Source of the DNA: Ramlibacter algicola
GTDB taxonomy: Bacteria > Pseudomonadota > Gammaproteobacteria > Burkholderiales > Burkholderiaceae_C
Reading direction: 5' to 3'
NCBI RefSeq assembly: GCF_016641735.1
Contig: NZ_JAEDAO010000001.1
Span: 2,542,001-2,606,000, forward strand
Length of the DNA stretch: 64,000 nucleotides
Position 1 is the stretch's first letter; the number at the start of each line of letters is the position of its first letter. Both the position numbers and the translations under genes were made by a program. The notes beneath the pieces are model-generated. The model made no database searches, was not told where the DNA came from, and worked only from the letters and a program-made list of their open reading frames with translations. Positions 54,695-62,641 of this stretch are shown here, one piece after another.

Positions 54695-56959
54695 TCACGC
54701 CCGCACGCAGTCGGCGAAGTAGCGCATCTTGCCGTCCGGCCCCGGCTCCTCGACGAGACCGTGCATGTCGGTCTCGAAGCCCGGGCACTGGGCGTTGAAC
54801 TCGCGCGAGAACTTCAGGTAGTCGACGATCTTCTTGTTGAACACCTCGCCCGGGATCAGCAGCGGGATGCCCGGCGGGTACGGCGTCACCAGCGAGGTGG
54901 TGATGCGCCCTTCCAGGTCGTCGATCCCCACCCGCTCGGTCTTGCGGTGCGCGATGTGCGCGAAGGCATCGCTGGGTTTCATCGCGGGAGTCAGGTCCGA
55001 CAGGTACATGTCGGTGGTCAGGCGGGCGATGTCGTACTTGGCATAGAGCTCGTGGACGAACTGGCACAGGTCGGCCAGCCCCATGCGCTCGTACTGCGGG
55101 TACTGGGCGCAGAACTCCGGCAGGATGCGCCACATCGGCTGGTTGCGCGCGTAGTCGTCCTTGAACTGCTGCAGCGCCGTCAGCAGCGTGTTCCAGCGGC
55201 CCTTGGTGATGCCGATGGTGAACATGATGAAGAAGCTGTACAGGCCGGTCTTCTCCACGATGATCCCGTGCTCCGCCAGGAAGCGCGTGACGATCGAGGC
55301 CGGGATGCCGGTCTTGGCGAACTTTCCGTTCAGGTCCAGGCCGGGCGTGACCACGGTGGACTTGATCGGGTCGAGCATGTTGAAGCCCTCGGCCAGGTTG
55401 CCGAAGCCGTGCCACTTCGCCGTGCGCGCCTCGCCCTTGATGATCCAGTCGTCCGGCTTGCCGATGCCCTCCTCGACCAGCCGGTCCGGGCCCCACACCT
55501 TGAACCACCAGTCCTTGCCGTACTCCTGGTCCACCTTGCGCATCGCGCGGCGGAAGTCCAGGGCTTCCTGGATGCTCTCCTCCACCAGTGCGGTGCCGCC
55601 GGGCGGCTCCATCATCGCGGCGGCCACGTCGCAGCTGGCGATGATCGAATACTGCGGGCTGGTCGAGGTGTGCATCAGGAACGCCTCGTTGAACAGGTGG
55701 CGGTCCAGCTTGTTGTTCTTGGCGTCCTGCACCAGCACGTGGCTGGCCTGGCTGATGCCGGCCAGCAGCTTGTGGATGGACTGGGTGGCGTAGACCAGCG
55801 AGGTCTCGGGCCGCGCCCGCTTCTTCCCCATCGCGTGGAAGTTGCCGTAGAACGGGTGGAAGGCCGCGTGCGGCAGCCAGGCCTCGTCGAAGTGCAGCGC
55901 CTCGACGTAGCCATCCAGCATGTTCTTGATGGTCTCGGTGTTGTACAGGACGCCGTCGTAGGTCGACTGCGTCAGCGTCACGATGCGCGGCTTGACCTTG
56001 TCGGCGTCGACGCCGGCCAGCAGCGGGTTGGCGCGGATCTTGGCCTTGATCGCGTCCGGGCTGAATTCCGACTGCGGGATCGGGCCGATGATCCCGAAGT
56101 GGTTGCGCGTCGGCTTCATGAACACCGGGATGGCCCCGGTCATGATGATCGAGTGCAGGATGGACTTGTGGCAGTTGCGGTCCACCACCACCACGTCACC
56201 GGGCGCCACGGTGTGGTGCCACACCATCTTGTTGGACGTCGACGTGCCGTTGGTGACGAAGAAGCAGTGGTCGGCGTTGAAGATACGCGCCGCGTTGCGC
56301 TCGCTGGCGGCCACCGGGCCGGTGTGGTCCAGCAGCTGGCCCAGTTCGTCCACCGCGTTGCAGACGTCGGCCCGCAGCATGTTCTCGCCGAAGAACTGGT
56401 GGAACATCTGGCCGATCGGGCTCTTGAGGAAGGCGACGCCGCCCGAGTGCCCCGGGCAGTGCCACGAGTACGAGCCGTCCTCGGCGTAGTCCAGCAGCGC
56501 GCGGAAGAACGGGGGCTGGATGCCTTCCAGGTAGCTCTTGGCCTCGCGGATGATGTGCCGCGCCATGAACTCCGGGGTGTCCTCGTACATGTGGATGAAC
56601 CCGTGCAGCTCGCGCAGGATGTCGTTCGGCAGGTGCTGCGACGTCTTCGTCTCGCCGTACAGGTAGATCGGCACCTCCGCGTTCTTGCGGCGCACCAGCT
56701 CGATGAAGTTGCGCAGGTTCAGCACCGCCGGGTCCACGTCCGGGCCGGAGGTGAACTCCTCGTCGTCGATCGACAGGATGAACGCGCTGGCGCGGCTTTG
56801 CTGCTGCGCGAACTGCGAGAGGTCGCCGTAGCTGGTGACGCCCAGGACCTCCATGCCCTCGGCCTCGATGGCCTGCGCCAGGGCGCGGATGCCCAGGCCG
56901 GAGGTGTTCTCGGACCGGTAGTCTTCGTCGATGATGACGATGGGGAAGCGGAATTTCAT
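54695..56959 (-). CDS. Orn/Lys/Arg decarboxylase, PLP-dependent (biodegradative type)
   Basis: Protein of 754 residues, matching the inducible Arg/Lys/Orn decarboxylases. The N-terminal wing domain is a receiver-like fold (FPIVIIDEDYRSENTSGLG). The PLP lysine lies in ATQSIHKLLAG near 388-398; SWHCPGHSGG and FVTNGTSTSNKMVWHH are further cofactor-binding segments. The enzyme forms a polyamine from a basic amino acid, in acid resistance or polyamine supply. The substrate (arginine most likely from length) is not certain. It is divergent from nfeD. Confidence 0.9.
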   Translation of the reverse strand: MKFRFPIVIIDEDYRSENTSGLGIRALAQAIEAEGMEVLGVTSYGDLSQFAQQQSRASAFILSIDDEEFTSGPDVDPAVLNLRNFIELVRRKNAEVPIYLYGETKTSQHLPNDILRELHGFIHMYEDTPEFMARHIIREAKSYLEGIQPPFFRALLDYAEDGSYSWHCPGHSGGVAFLKSPIGQMFHQFFGENMLRADVCNAVDELGQLLDHTGPVAASERNAARIFNADHCFFVTNGTSTSNKMVWHHTVAPGDVVVVDRNCHKSILHSIIMTGAIPVFMKPTRNHFGIIGPIPQSEFSPDAIKAKIRANPLLAGVDADKVKPRIVTLTQSTYDGVLYNTETIKNMLDGYVEALHFDEAWLPHAAFHPFYGNFHAMGKKRARPETSLVYATQSIHKLLAGISQASHVLVQDAKNNKLDRHLFNEAFLMHTSTSPQYSIIASCDVAAAMMEPPGGTALVEESIQEALDFRRAMRKVDQEYGKDWWFKVWGPDRLVEEGIGKPDDWIIKGEARTAKWHGFGNLAEGFNMLDPIKSTVVTPGLDLNGKFAKTGIPASIVTRFLAEHGIIVEKTGLYSFFIMFTIGITKGRWNTLLTALQQFKDDYARNQPMWRILPEFCAQYPQYERMGLADLCQFVHELYAKYDIARLTTDMYLSDLTPAMKPSDAFAHIAHRKTERVGIDDLEGRITTSLVTPYPPGIPLLIPGEVFNKKIVDYLKFSREFNAQCPGFETDMHGLVEEPGPDGKMRYFADCVRA

Positions 56960-57073
56960 GGTCTGGGGAAAGGTCCGGGCTGCGGCTTGAAGGCGCGAAG
57001 TGTATGCAAATCGGCATCGCGCCTGCCCGCCCGCCGGCCGCCCCCACAATCAGCGGGACAGGAGGGCAAGCAA

Positions 57074-57505
57074 ATGGAGATGGCGGATTCGACAGTGTGG
57101 TGGCTGCTGGCCGGTGGTGCGGTCGCGGTCGAACTGATGACGGGCACCTTTTACCTGCTGATGCTGGCGATCGGGCTGGCGGCAGGAGCGATCGCCGCGC
57201 ACCTGGGCGCCGGCCTGGCGGTGCAGTTGATCGCGGCGGGCGCCGTCGGTGGCGGCGCGGTGGCCGCCTGGCACGTCGTGCGGGGGCGCCGGCCGGCGGA
57301 ACCCGCGCCGGGAGCCAATCGCGACATCAACCTCGACGTCGGCGAGACGGTGACGGTGGATGCCTGGCGGCCGGACGGCACCGCCCTGGTCCGCTACCGC
57401 GGCGCCACCTGGACCGTGGCCCTCGTGCCGGGGGCGCTGCCGGCGCCCGGCGTCCATCGCATCCGCGAGGTCGTGGGCAGCCACCTGGTCGTCGAGAAAA
57501 CCTGA
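57074..57505 (+). CDS. NfeD family membrane protein
   Basis: Protein of 143 residues. Two or three hydrophobic segments lie between residues 8 and 65, then a C-terminal OB-fold domain (DVGETVTVDAWRPDGTALVRYRGATW). NfeD proteins are almost always encoded beside an SPFH protein, as here (19 bp downstream), and are thought to work with it in membrane microdomains. It starts with an ATG preceded by AGGAGGGCAAGCAA. Confidence 0.9.
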   Translation: MEMADSTVWWLLAGGAVAVELMTGTFYLLMLAIGLAAGAIAAHLGAGLAVQLIAAGAVGGGAVAAWHVVRGRRPAEPAPGANRDINLDVGETVTVDAWRPDGTALVRYRGATWTVALVPGALPAPGVHRIREVVGSHLVVEKT

Positions 57506-57524
57506 ACCTGGAGGGAAACCGAAA

Positions 57525-58463
57525 ATGGAAATCGCACTGGTCCTGTTCGTCGTCGCCGTCATCTTCGTGGTGCGGTCGATCAAGGTGGTCCCGCAACAGC
57601 ACGCCTGGGTGGTCGAGCGGCTGGGCAAGTACCACGCCACCCTGTCGCCGGGCCTGAACTTCCTGGTGCCCTTCGTCGACCGGGTGGCCTACCGCCACAG
57701 CCTGAAGGAGATCCCGCTGGACGTGCCCAGCCAGGTCTGCATCACGAGGGACAACACGCAACTGCAGGTCGACGGCATCCTGTATTTCCAGGTGACCGAC
57801 CCGATGCGCGCCAGCTACGGCTCGTCCAACTACATCGTCGCCGTCACCCAACTGGCCCAGACCTCGCTGCGCAGCGTGATCGGCAAGCTGGAGCTGGACA
57901 AGACCTTCGAGGAGCGGGACATCATCAACGCCCAGGTCGTGCAGGCCATCGACGAGGCGGCCCTCAACTGGGGCGTCAAGGTGCTGCGCTACGAGATCAA
58001 GGACCTCACGCCGCCGGAAGCCATCCTGCGGGCGATGCAGTCGCAGATCACCGCCGAGCGCGAGAAGCGCGCCCTGATCGCGGCATCCGAGGGCCGCCGG
58101 CAGGAGCAGATCAACATCGCCACCGGCGAGCGCGAGGCGTTCATCGCCCGGTCCGAAGGCGAGAAGCAGGCGGAAATCAACAAGGCGCAGGGCGAGGCGG
58201 CGGCCATCCTGGCGGTGGCCGAGGCGACGGCAGGTGCGATCCGGCAGGTGGCCGACGCGATCCGGCAACCCGGGGGCGACCAGGCCGTGCAGCTGAAGGT
58301 GGCCGAGCGCGCGGTCGATGCCTTCCGCACGCTCGCCAACGAATCCCAGACCACGTTGATCGTGCCGAGCCACCTGGGCGAGGTGTCCGGACTGATCGCG
58401 TCGGCGATGCGGCTCGTGGAGGCTGGCAAGCCGCCGGCTGCGGCTGCCAGCTTGGTCAAATAA
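57525..58463 (+). CDS. SPFH/band 7 (stomatin/QmcA-like) protein
   Basis: Protein of 312 residues. The N-terminal membrane helix is residues 2-20; the band 7 domain follows with VPQQHAWVVERLGKYHATLSPGLNFLVPF in part, and IPLDVPSQVCITRDN. The C-terminal coiled coil has AEREKRALIAASEGRRQEQINIATGEREA. These proteins form large oligomers on the inner membrane and guide membrane proteases such as FtsH. It is paired with NfeD. The operator array of the next gene begins at once after its stop. Confidence 0.93.
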   Translation: MEIALVLFVVAVIFVVRSIKVVPQQHAWVVERLGKYHATLSPGLNFLVPFVDRVAYRHSLKEIPLDVPSQVCITRDNTQLQVDGILYFQVTDPMRASYGSSNYIVAVTQLAQTSLRSVIGKLELDKTFEERDIINAQVVQAIDEAALNWGVKVLRYEIKDLTPPEAILRAMQSQITAEREKRALIAASEGRRQEQINIATGEREAFIARSEGEKQAEINKAQGEAAAILAVAEATAGAIRQVADAIRQPGGDQAVQLKVAERAVDAFRTLANESQTTLIVPSHLGEVSGLIASAMRLVEAGKPPAAAASLVK

Positions 58464-58610
58464 CTGTCCAAGCGTCTGTCTGCCTAAACTGTCTAATCTC
58501 CACCCATCTGTCTAGACAGACACTGCCGATTTGTCTGTGTAGCCCCTGAACCACACCTGTCTTGACAGTCTGTCTAGTCTGTTCAACACTGTCTGAACAG
58601 TCTAGACAGA
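58464..58610. promoter_or_regulatory. array of CTGTCTAGACAG-type palindromic operators
   Basis: About 147 bp hold repeated TGTCTAGACA-like units. TCTGTCTAGACAGA (58507-58520) is a perfect 14-bp palindrome. CTGTCTTGACAG (58557-58568), ACTGTCTGAACAGT (58588-58601) and CAGTCTAGACAG (58598-58609) are near-perfect; half-sites CTGTCTG/CTGTCTA occur at about 58475, 58489, 58531 and 58570. The last copy reaches the ribosome-binding site. A consensus -35 TTGACA (58562-58567) is embedded in the array. Confidence 0.78.
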
Positions 58611-58617
58611 GGAACAG

Positions 58618-60093
58618 GTGCTCACGAGCAAGGACGTTCTGGAACGCACGGGAATCTCCCGCGCCACCCTGAACAACTACATCGCCACCGGGCTGCTGCC
58701 GCGCCCGGAGGTGCTGCCGCCGAATCCGCAGGACGGCGCGGCCCCCCGGATCGGCTACTTCCCGGACGGCACCGTCGAGCGCGTGCTGGAGATCCAGCGC
58801 CTCAAGCGCGAGGGCTGGAGCATCGCCCGGATCGCGTCGCACTTCGCAGGTGGCGCCGCCCCGGCGCCTGCATCCCCCCTCCCCCCGCCGCCACGCAGCC
58901 CGCTGTCGACGCCTGCACCCTCACCCGCTCCCGCCGACCGGGCGCCCTTGGTATCGCTCGCGGACATCCGCAGCCCCGCCTTCCTGCTGGACGACGCCTT
59001 CGGCCCGGTGTGGATGAACGACGCCGCGCGCTTCGATGGCAGCTCGCCGTTGCATGGCATCGGCCCGCGTCCTTCCGGCGCCGACCTCCTGGCCCGCCTG
59101 CTGGCGTGGCAGGACGATCCCTCGGTCGTGCATTTCGTGGCCGGCCTGGCGCGCCAGCGCGGCACGCCGCTGTCGCAGCTGGCGCCCCTGGTCCCGGCCG
59201 GCGTGCGGTCCGCGCTGGAGTCCGCTTACGGTGCAAGCCCCTCGGCCGGCGCCGAGCCCGTGGCCCAGGTGCTGCTGGCCGGGCCGCCCGAGAGCGCGCA
59301 GGTGCTGCAGGCGATCCACTTTCGCGAAGGCGTGCTGTTCGTCGCCGGCCCGGGCCCGGTGGCCAGCGCCGTGGCGCGCCCCCCGGCCCGCCGCGAGTTC
59401 CCCGCGCCCGCCCTGCTGCCGCTGGCGGTCCTCGCGACCACGCTGCAGGACGCGCATGCCCTGTGGCTGCGGCTGCCGGCCCGCGAGTATTTCGAGCTCG
59501 TGAGCGAGGTCTGGTCGGAGCTCGATGCGATCTTCCGCGAGCTCGGCGGCCGCCACGCCCGGCACCCGGGCGAAGGGATGGTCTGCTACTTCCTCCAGCG
59601 GCCGGGCGCCGATTACCTGGTCCAGGCGCTGCAGGCGGCCGACCGCATCCGCGCGGCCCTGCGCGGCGTCAGCAGCCGGTGGCAGGCCCGCAAGGGCTGG
59701 GACCTGGAACTGCGCATGAACACCGGCCTCGATGCGGGCCAGGAATGGACCGGCCCGCTGCGGCTCGTCGAACCGGTGGAACTATCGGTGCTCGGCGCGA
59801 CCGCGGACCACGCGGGCGAACTGTCGCGCGCCGGCCGCGACGGCAGCGTCTGGATCACGCGCGGATTCGTCGATCGCGTGCCGGCGGCCGACCGCGAACG
59901 CCTGCGCTACGGCGTGCCCCGCCGCTCGGCGGACGGCGCGCCCGCGCGCGTCCTGGCCAGCTTCGCCCGCCTGCAGGACCTGGCCGCCGGTACCGGCGCC
60001 ATCCCGCCGGCGATGGCCGACCTGCCCGTCACCGAATTGCTCGAACTGGCCCCCGCGGGCCCCACCCCATCGACCGGCCCCGCGGCCCGCTGA
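58618..60093 (+). CDS. MerR-like HTH regulator with PAS-like and degenerate class III cyclase domains
   Basis: Protein of 491 residues, GTG start. Residues 1-76 are a MerR-type winged helix (TSKDVLERTGISRATLNNYI, then LKREGWSIARIASHF). Residues 77-110 are a Pro/Ala/Ser linker. Residues about 115-250 resemble a PAS domain (AFLLDDAFGPVWMNDAARF). Residues about 268-430 align with class III adenylate/guanylate cyclases: a start like VxVLAT, ELGGRHARHPGEGMVCYF in place of the GDG motif, MNTGLDAG and LGATADHAGELS in place of LGxxVNxAAR. The first metal aspartate is T and the second is E319, so cyclase activity is unlikely; it may be a ligand-sensing pseudo-cyclase. It is preceded by a palindrome array and followed 19 bp later by the small HGE-type protein. 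Confidence 0.8.
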   Translation: MLTSKDVLERTGISRATLNNYIATGLLPRPEVLPPNPQDGAAPRIGYFPDGTVERVLEIQRLKREGWSIARIASHFAGGAAPAPASPLPPPPRSPLSTPAPSPAPADRAPLVSLADIRSPAFLLDDAFGPVWMNDAARFDGSSPLHGIGPRPSGADLLARLLAWQDDPSVVHFVAGLARQRGTPLSQLAPLVPAGVRSALESAYGASPSAGAEPVAQVLLAGPPESAQVLQAIHFREGVLFVAGPGPVASAVARPPARREFPAPALLPLAVLATTLQDAHALWLRLPAREYFELVSEVWSELDAIFRELGGRHARHPGEGMVCYFLQRPGADYLVQALQAADRIRAALRGVSSRWQARKGWDLELRMNTGLDAGQEWTGPLRLVEPVELSVLGATADHAGELSRAGRDGSVWITRGFVDRVPAADRERLRYGVPRRSADGAPARVLASFARLQDLAAGTGAIPPAMADLPVTELLELAPAGPTPSTGPAAR

Positions 60094-60112
60094 GACACAC
60101 GGAGATCACGAC

Positions 60113-60466
60113 ATGCGTTGGTTCAAACCCAATCTGCGCAACAGCCTGCACGCGCTGTTCGGCGGCGGCCCGCCGACGCAGCCGCTGGACTACGAAGGCG
60201 TCTACACGCTGGAGGACATCCGCCGCAAGATGCTGGACGTCGCCATGTCGGTGGGCGACGAGCCGTCGGTCGCCGTGCGCCGCCGCATCCGTTATGCCGA
60301 CGACGTCGAGACGCTCTGGTTCATCCGCGGCGAGCTGATGGGGCTGCTGGCGCGCGCGCACGGCGAGATGGCGGCGCTGTCGCGGATCGAGGACGTCAGC
60401 GAGATGTTCGAGGACCTGCTGCCGCCGGGGTTGCGGTCGCGGCCTAGTCCGCTGGGGAGGAATTGA
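60113..60466 (+). CDS. small conserved protein paired with the MerR/pseudo-cyclase regulator
   Basis: Protein of 117 residues starting MRWFKPNLRNSLHALFGG. It is the full-length relative of the protein at 23773-24114; both share the pattern RRIRYA, LW, RG-x-LM, HGE, RIE and the end SRPSPL. No known domain. The ATG is the family start and lies 19 bp after the regulator stop, with GGAGATCACG before it. It is predicted soluble and mostly helical. The gene order regulator-small protein suggests it is an effector or sensor of the same system. Confidence 0.75.
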   Translation: MRWFKPNLRNSLHALFGGGPPTQPLDYEGVYTLEDIRRKMLDVAMSVGDEPSVAVRRRIRYADDVETLWFIRGELMGLLARAHGEMAALSRIEDVSEMFEDLLPPGLRSRPSPLGRN

Positions 60467-60490
60467 GGTGCAGGCCGAAGTGGCTCACAG

Positions 60491-60507
60491 GCCGCCCTGC
60501 GGGCGGC
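60491..60507 (-). terminator. hairpin abutting the attachment repeat
   Basis: GCCGCCC, loop TGC, GGGCGGC, perfect 7-bp stem that ends exactly where the 18-bp tRNA-Ser 3' repeat begins. It may be the former tRNA terminator or the end of the small-protein transcript; no U-run is seen. Confidence 0.45.
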
Positions 60508-60525
60508 GGCGGAAGGGGCGGGATT
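60508..60525. repeat. distal attachment repeat (tRNA-Ser 3' end copy)
   Basis: ggcggaaggggcgggatt, 18 bp, is identical and in the same orientation to 63902-63919, the 3' end of tRNA-Ser(GGA). The bases outside differ on both sides. Geometry is that of integration at a tRNA 3' end. Confidence 0.75.
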
Positions 60526-60780
60526 GCGCTCGGCCAGGCGGTACGTCATGCGCGGGCCGAATCGCAACGCGCGCCCAGAACAGGTTGGTGACGCGATCCC
60601 GGCCAGCCAAGCCGCCCAGCACCGACGTGGCCTTCCCGCCGCCGTCGCCCAGCGTCGTGACGTCCTCGGCCAGCAGTTCGCGAATGGCGGCCCGCTGGCC
60701 GCTCTGCGCCGCCGCGATGAACCTCTGCAACCCGAAGGCGGCCATCCGGCGATCCCTGCGCCGCGGCGGCCGCCCTGTGG
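60526..60780 (-). pseudogene. C-terminal fragment of an ECF41 (SigJ-type) sigma factor
   Basis: Minus-strand translation from 60745 gives FGLQRFIAAAQSGQRAAI, then LLAEDVTTLGDGGGKATS and GLAGRDRV. This matches the SnoaL-like C-terminal domain of ECF41 sigma factors, whose hallmark DGGGK is at 60646-60632. Regions 2 and 4 of the sigma factor are missing. After FWARVA the similarity continues in another frame (RFGPRMTYRLAERN), showing a frameshift. The fragment stops at the island edge. Confidence 0.65.
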
Positions 60781-60865
60781 CTGCACTTTGGCCCTCTCCG
60801 AGTTCCCCGATCGGATGTGCAGCACCTTCGCGGGAGAACTGCGAACGAAAGTAGTCTCCGCACCG

Positions 60866-60892
60866 TGTCACAGCGCCATCGAATGGAACGTC
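60866..60892 (+). promoter_or_regulatory. ECF41-type promoter of the AhpD-like gene
   Basis: TGTCACA (60866-60872), 16 bp, CGTC (60889-60892): an exact match to the known ECF41 promoter consensus. It lies 61 bp before the ATG of the AhpD-like gene, a classical ECF41 target class. Confidence 0.8.
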
Positions 60893-60952
60893 TTGGGCGT
60901 GGGAGGTCGGATTCGGCCTCCACCCATCATTCACATCGAAGGAAACCGTTCC

Positions 60953-61402
60953 ATGAAGCGCGCTGTTTGGTTCCAGTCATCCCCTGAGGGCGCCAAGGCT
61001 GTCGGGGTGCTGCACCATTTCGTCACCAAGGGCACCAGCCTTCCGGGCTTGCTGACCCACTTGGTCTTCCTGCGGGTGTCGCAGATCAACGGCTGCGCGC
61101 ACTGCATCGACATCCACACCCGTGATCTGCTTGACGAAGGCATGTCCATCGAAAAGGTCGTGCTCGTTCCCGTCTGGCACGAGGCGGAATACCTGTTTTC
61201 GGATCAGGAGCGCGCCGCGCTGGCGTGGGCAGAGGAGGTGACACGGGTGAGCGAGACCCACGCCTCCGATGAGGCTTATGCGGCCGCGTTGGCGGTGTTC
61301 GGCGAGAAGGACCTGGTCGATCTGACCCTCACCATCGCCGCGATGAATGCCATCAACCGCATGGGCGTCAGCTTTCGCATGAAGCCGCGAGCCAAGGCAT
61401 GA
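60953..61402 (+). CDS. carboxymuconolactone decarboxylase/AhpD-like protein
   Basis: Protein of 149 residues. The AhpD-like active site is CAHCIDIHTRDL, with C-x-x-C and a following histidine, near residues 47-55; such proteins act as peroxidase-linked disulfide reductants. It is a typical partner gene of ECF41 sigma factors (the carboxymuconolactone decarboxylase/oxidoreductase/epimerase set). GAAGGAAA lies before the ATG. The sigma fragment is divergent, 173 bp upstream. Confidence 0.88.
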   Translation: MKRAVWFQSSPEGAKAVGVLHHFVTKGTSLPGLLTHLVFLRVSQINGCAHCIDIHTRDLLDEGMSIEKVVLVPVWHEAEYLFSDQERAALAWAEEVTRVSETHASDEAYAAALAVFGEKDLVDLTLTIAAMNAINRMGVSFRMKPRAKA

Positions 61403-61805
61403 CTGCCGGGCCGGCCTCCCGCGCGCGTGTCCAGCCGCGGCCGCTGACACTCGGTCAAGCGCGGGGCAGGCCCATCGCCTTAACTGCTTCTGGCCGGAAG
61501 CTGGCGTCTCGGCCTGCCCACTCGAAATCAGTGGGTCAGTTTGGCGGACATAGTCTCTGCTAATGCGCCCTACCCTGCAATCTCGCTGCGGCCTGCGCTG
61601 CACGTCCGCCACGCTGTCCGCCGCAAGCCGACTGTGAATCCATATGCGGGACCCTGCCGCCGTAGAGCGGCAGGGTCGGACAGCCAGCCAGCGGGAGCTC
61701 GCCTTCAATGCACTGCGGAACACCTGCAACCCCGCAGTGAAGGCGGACAAGATTCAGAAGACAACGTCGCCGCGGCGTGCGCCCAGCCGCCAGTCGGCCC
61801 CGGGT
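61403..61805. other. 403-bp island gap without a supported gene
   Basis: No reading frame has good protein character. It contains an 11-bp perfect stem at 61650-61677 (gaccctgccgc / gcggcagggtc) and the string GTGGGTCAGTTTGGCGGACA (61530-61550), which resembles insertion-sequence end sequences but is too short to assign. Confidence 0.5.
61650..61677. terminator. stem-loop in the island gap
   Basis: GACCCTGCCGC, loop CGTAGA, GCGGCAGGGTC: a perfect 11-bp stem with a 6-base loop and no U-run. It is a strong hairpin that could end transcripts or be a repeat end. Confidence 0.4.
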
Positions 61806-62492
61806 TCAATGCGCCGGAACAGGCCTTCCGTCCACCATCTGCTCACCGGGATAGAGGACCACGATCCGACGTGCGCCGTGGGCCTCCTTGGCCATCCACT
61901 CACGGACAAATTTCTCGATTTCCACGCGGCCTTCTCGCATGCCGACGTCGCGGTTTCGTGGCTCGTTCCCGCGCACCACGAGGGCAAGTCCGAGCGAACG
62001 ATTGAGTTGTTCGAGGTTCGCTGCCTTGTCGAATCTGGCCCAACCGCTCCTTGTCTTTCGCTCGGTCTCGCCATGGTAGATGGCCACAGGTTCCGCCAAT
62101 TCGACGGGCCCTGTCCGCACCACGCATTGCGTGTCCCCGCACTGGATCGGCCAACGCTTTTGCAGCCGCACCTGGTACTGGTACTTAGCTGCAGTCCTGA
62201 CCTCTGAGACCGTCTCACCAAAGGGGAGTGGCACCTTCACCGTCCCGAGTGGAACCTTCAGTTCGAGCTCAGACGGACTTCGCTTCTCGAAGGTCTCGTA
62301 CGCCTTTACCCACGCGATGGTGAGAACACCTCCATTGGTAGGGATGAACTCTGGAGGCCGCTCGTTGATTGCCAAGCCAGCGCGCGGCTTAGCAGGTGTC
62401 AGCCAGCCGGAACTGTAGGCATGCCATACGCCTACCGCCGCCAACGCTGACGCGAGAACGGCACCCGCGCCGATATGAACGTTGAACTGCAA
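61806..62492 (-). CDS. membrane-anchored protein of unknown function (island)
   Basis: Protein of 228 residues. An N-terminal helix (residues about 6-26, IGAGAVLASALAAVGVWHAY) is followed by a soluble part with VLTIAWVKAYETFEKRSP, a K/E-rich middle and IVVLYPGEQM near the end, probably extracytoplasmic. I recognise no family. The start is TTG with GGAG five to six bases upstream. Composition is lower in GC than the backbone. Confidence 0.6.
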   Translation of the reverse strand: MQFNVHIGAGAVLASALAAVGVWHAYSSGWLTPAKPRAGLAINERPPEFIPTNGGVLTIAWVKAYETFEKRSPSELELKVPLGTVKVPLPFGETVSEVRTAAKYQYQVRLQKRWPIQCGDTQCVVRTGPVELAEPVAIYHGETERKTRSGWARFDKAANLEQLNRSLGLALVVRGNEPRNRDVGMREGRVEIEKFVREWMAKEAHGARRIVVLYPGEQMVDGRPVPAH

Positions 62493-62641
62493 GACGACTC
62501 CGAGCGATGGATACGAGGGTGAAGCTTCAAGAATAAGGACCTTCAGTGGGGTCCGCCACCCCCCCCTTTTTTGTGTTGCTTTGCAGGTCCTGTTGCTTTC
62601 TGCTGAACGCTTCGTGGTCGACAAGAGCGAGCGGCTGGAGC

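Noticed and set aside
61530..61550. Possible insertion-sequence end (GTGGGTCAGTTTGGCGGACA)
   Set aside because: Only a short string; no inverted partner and no transposase sequence nearby.
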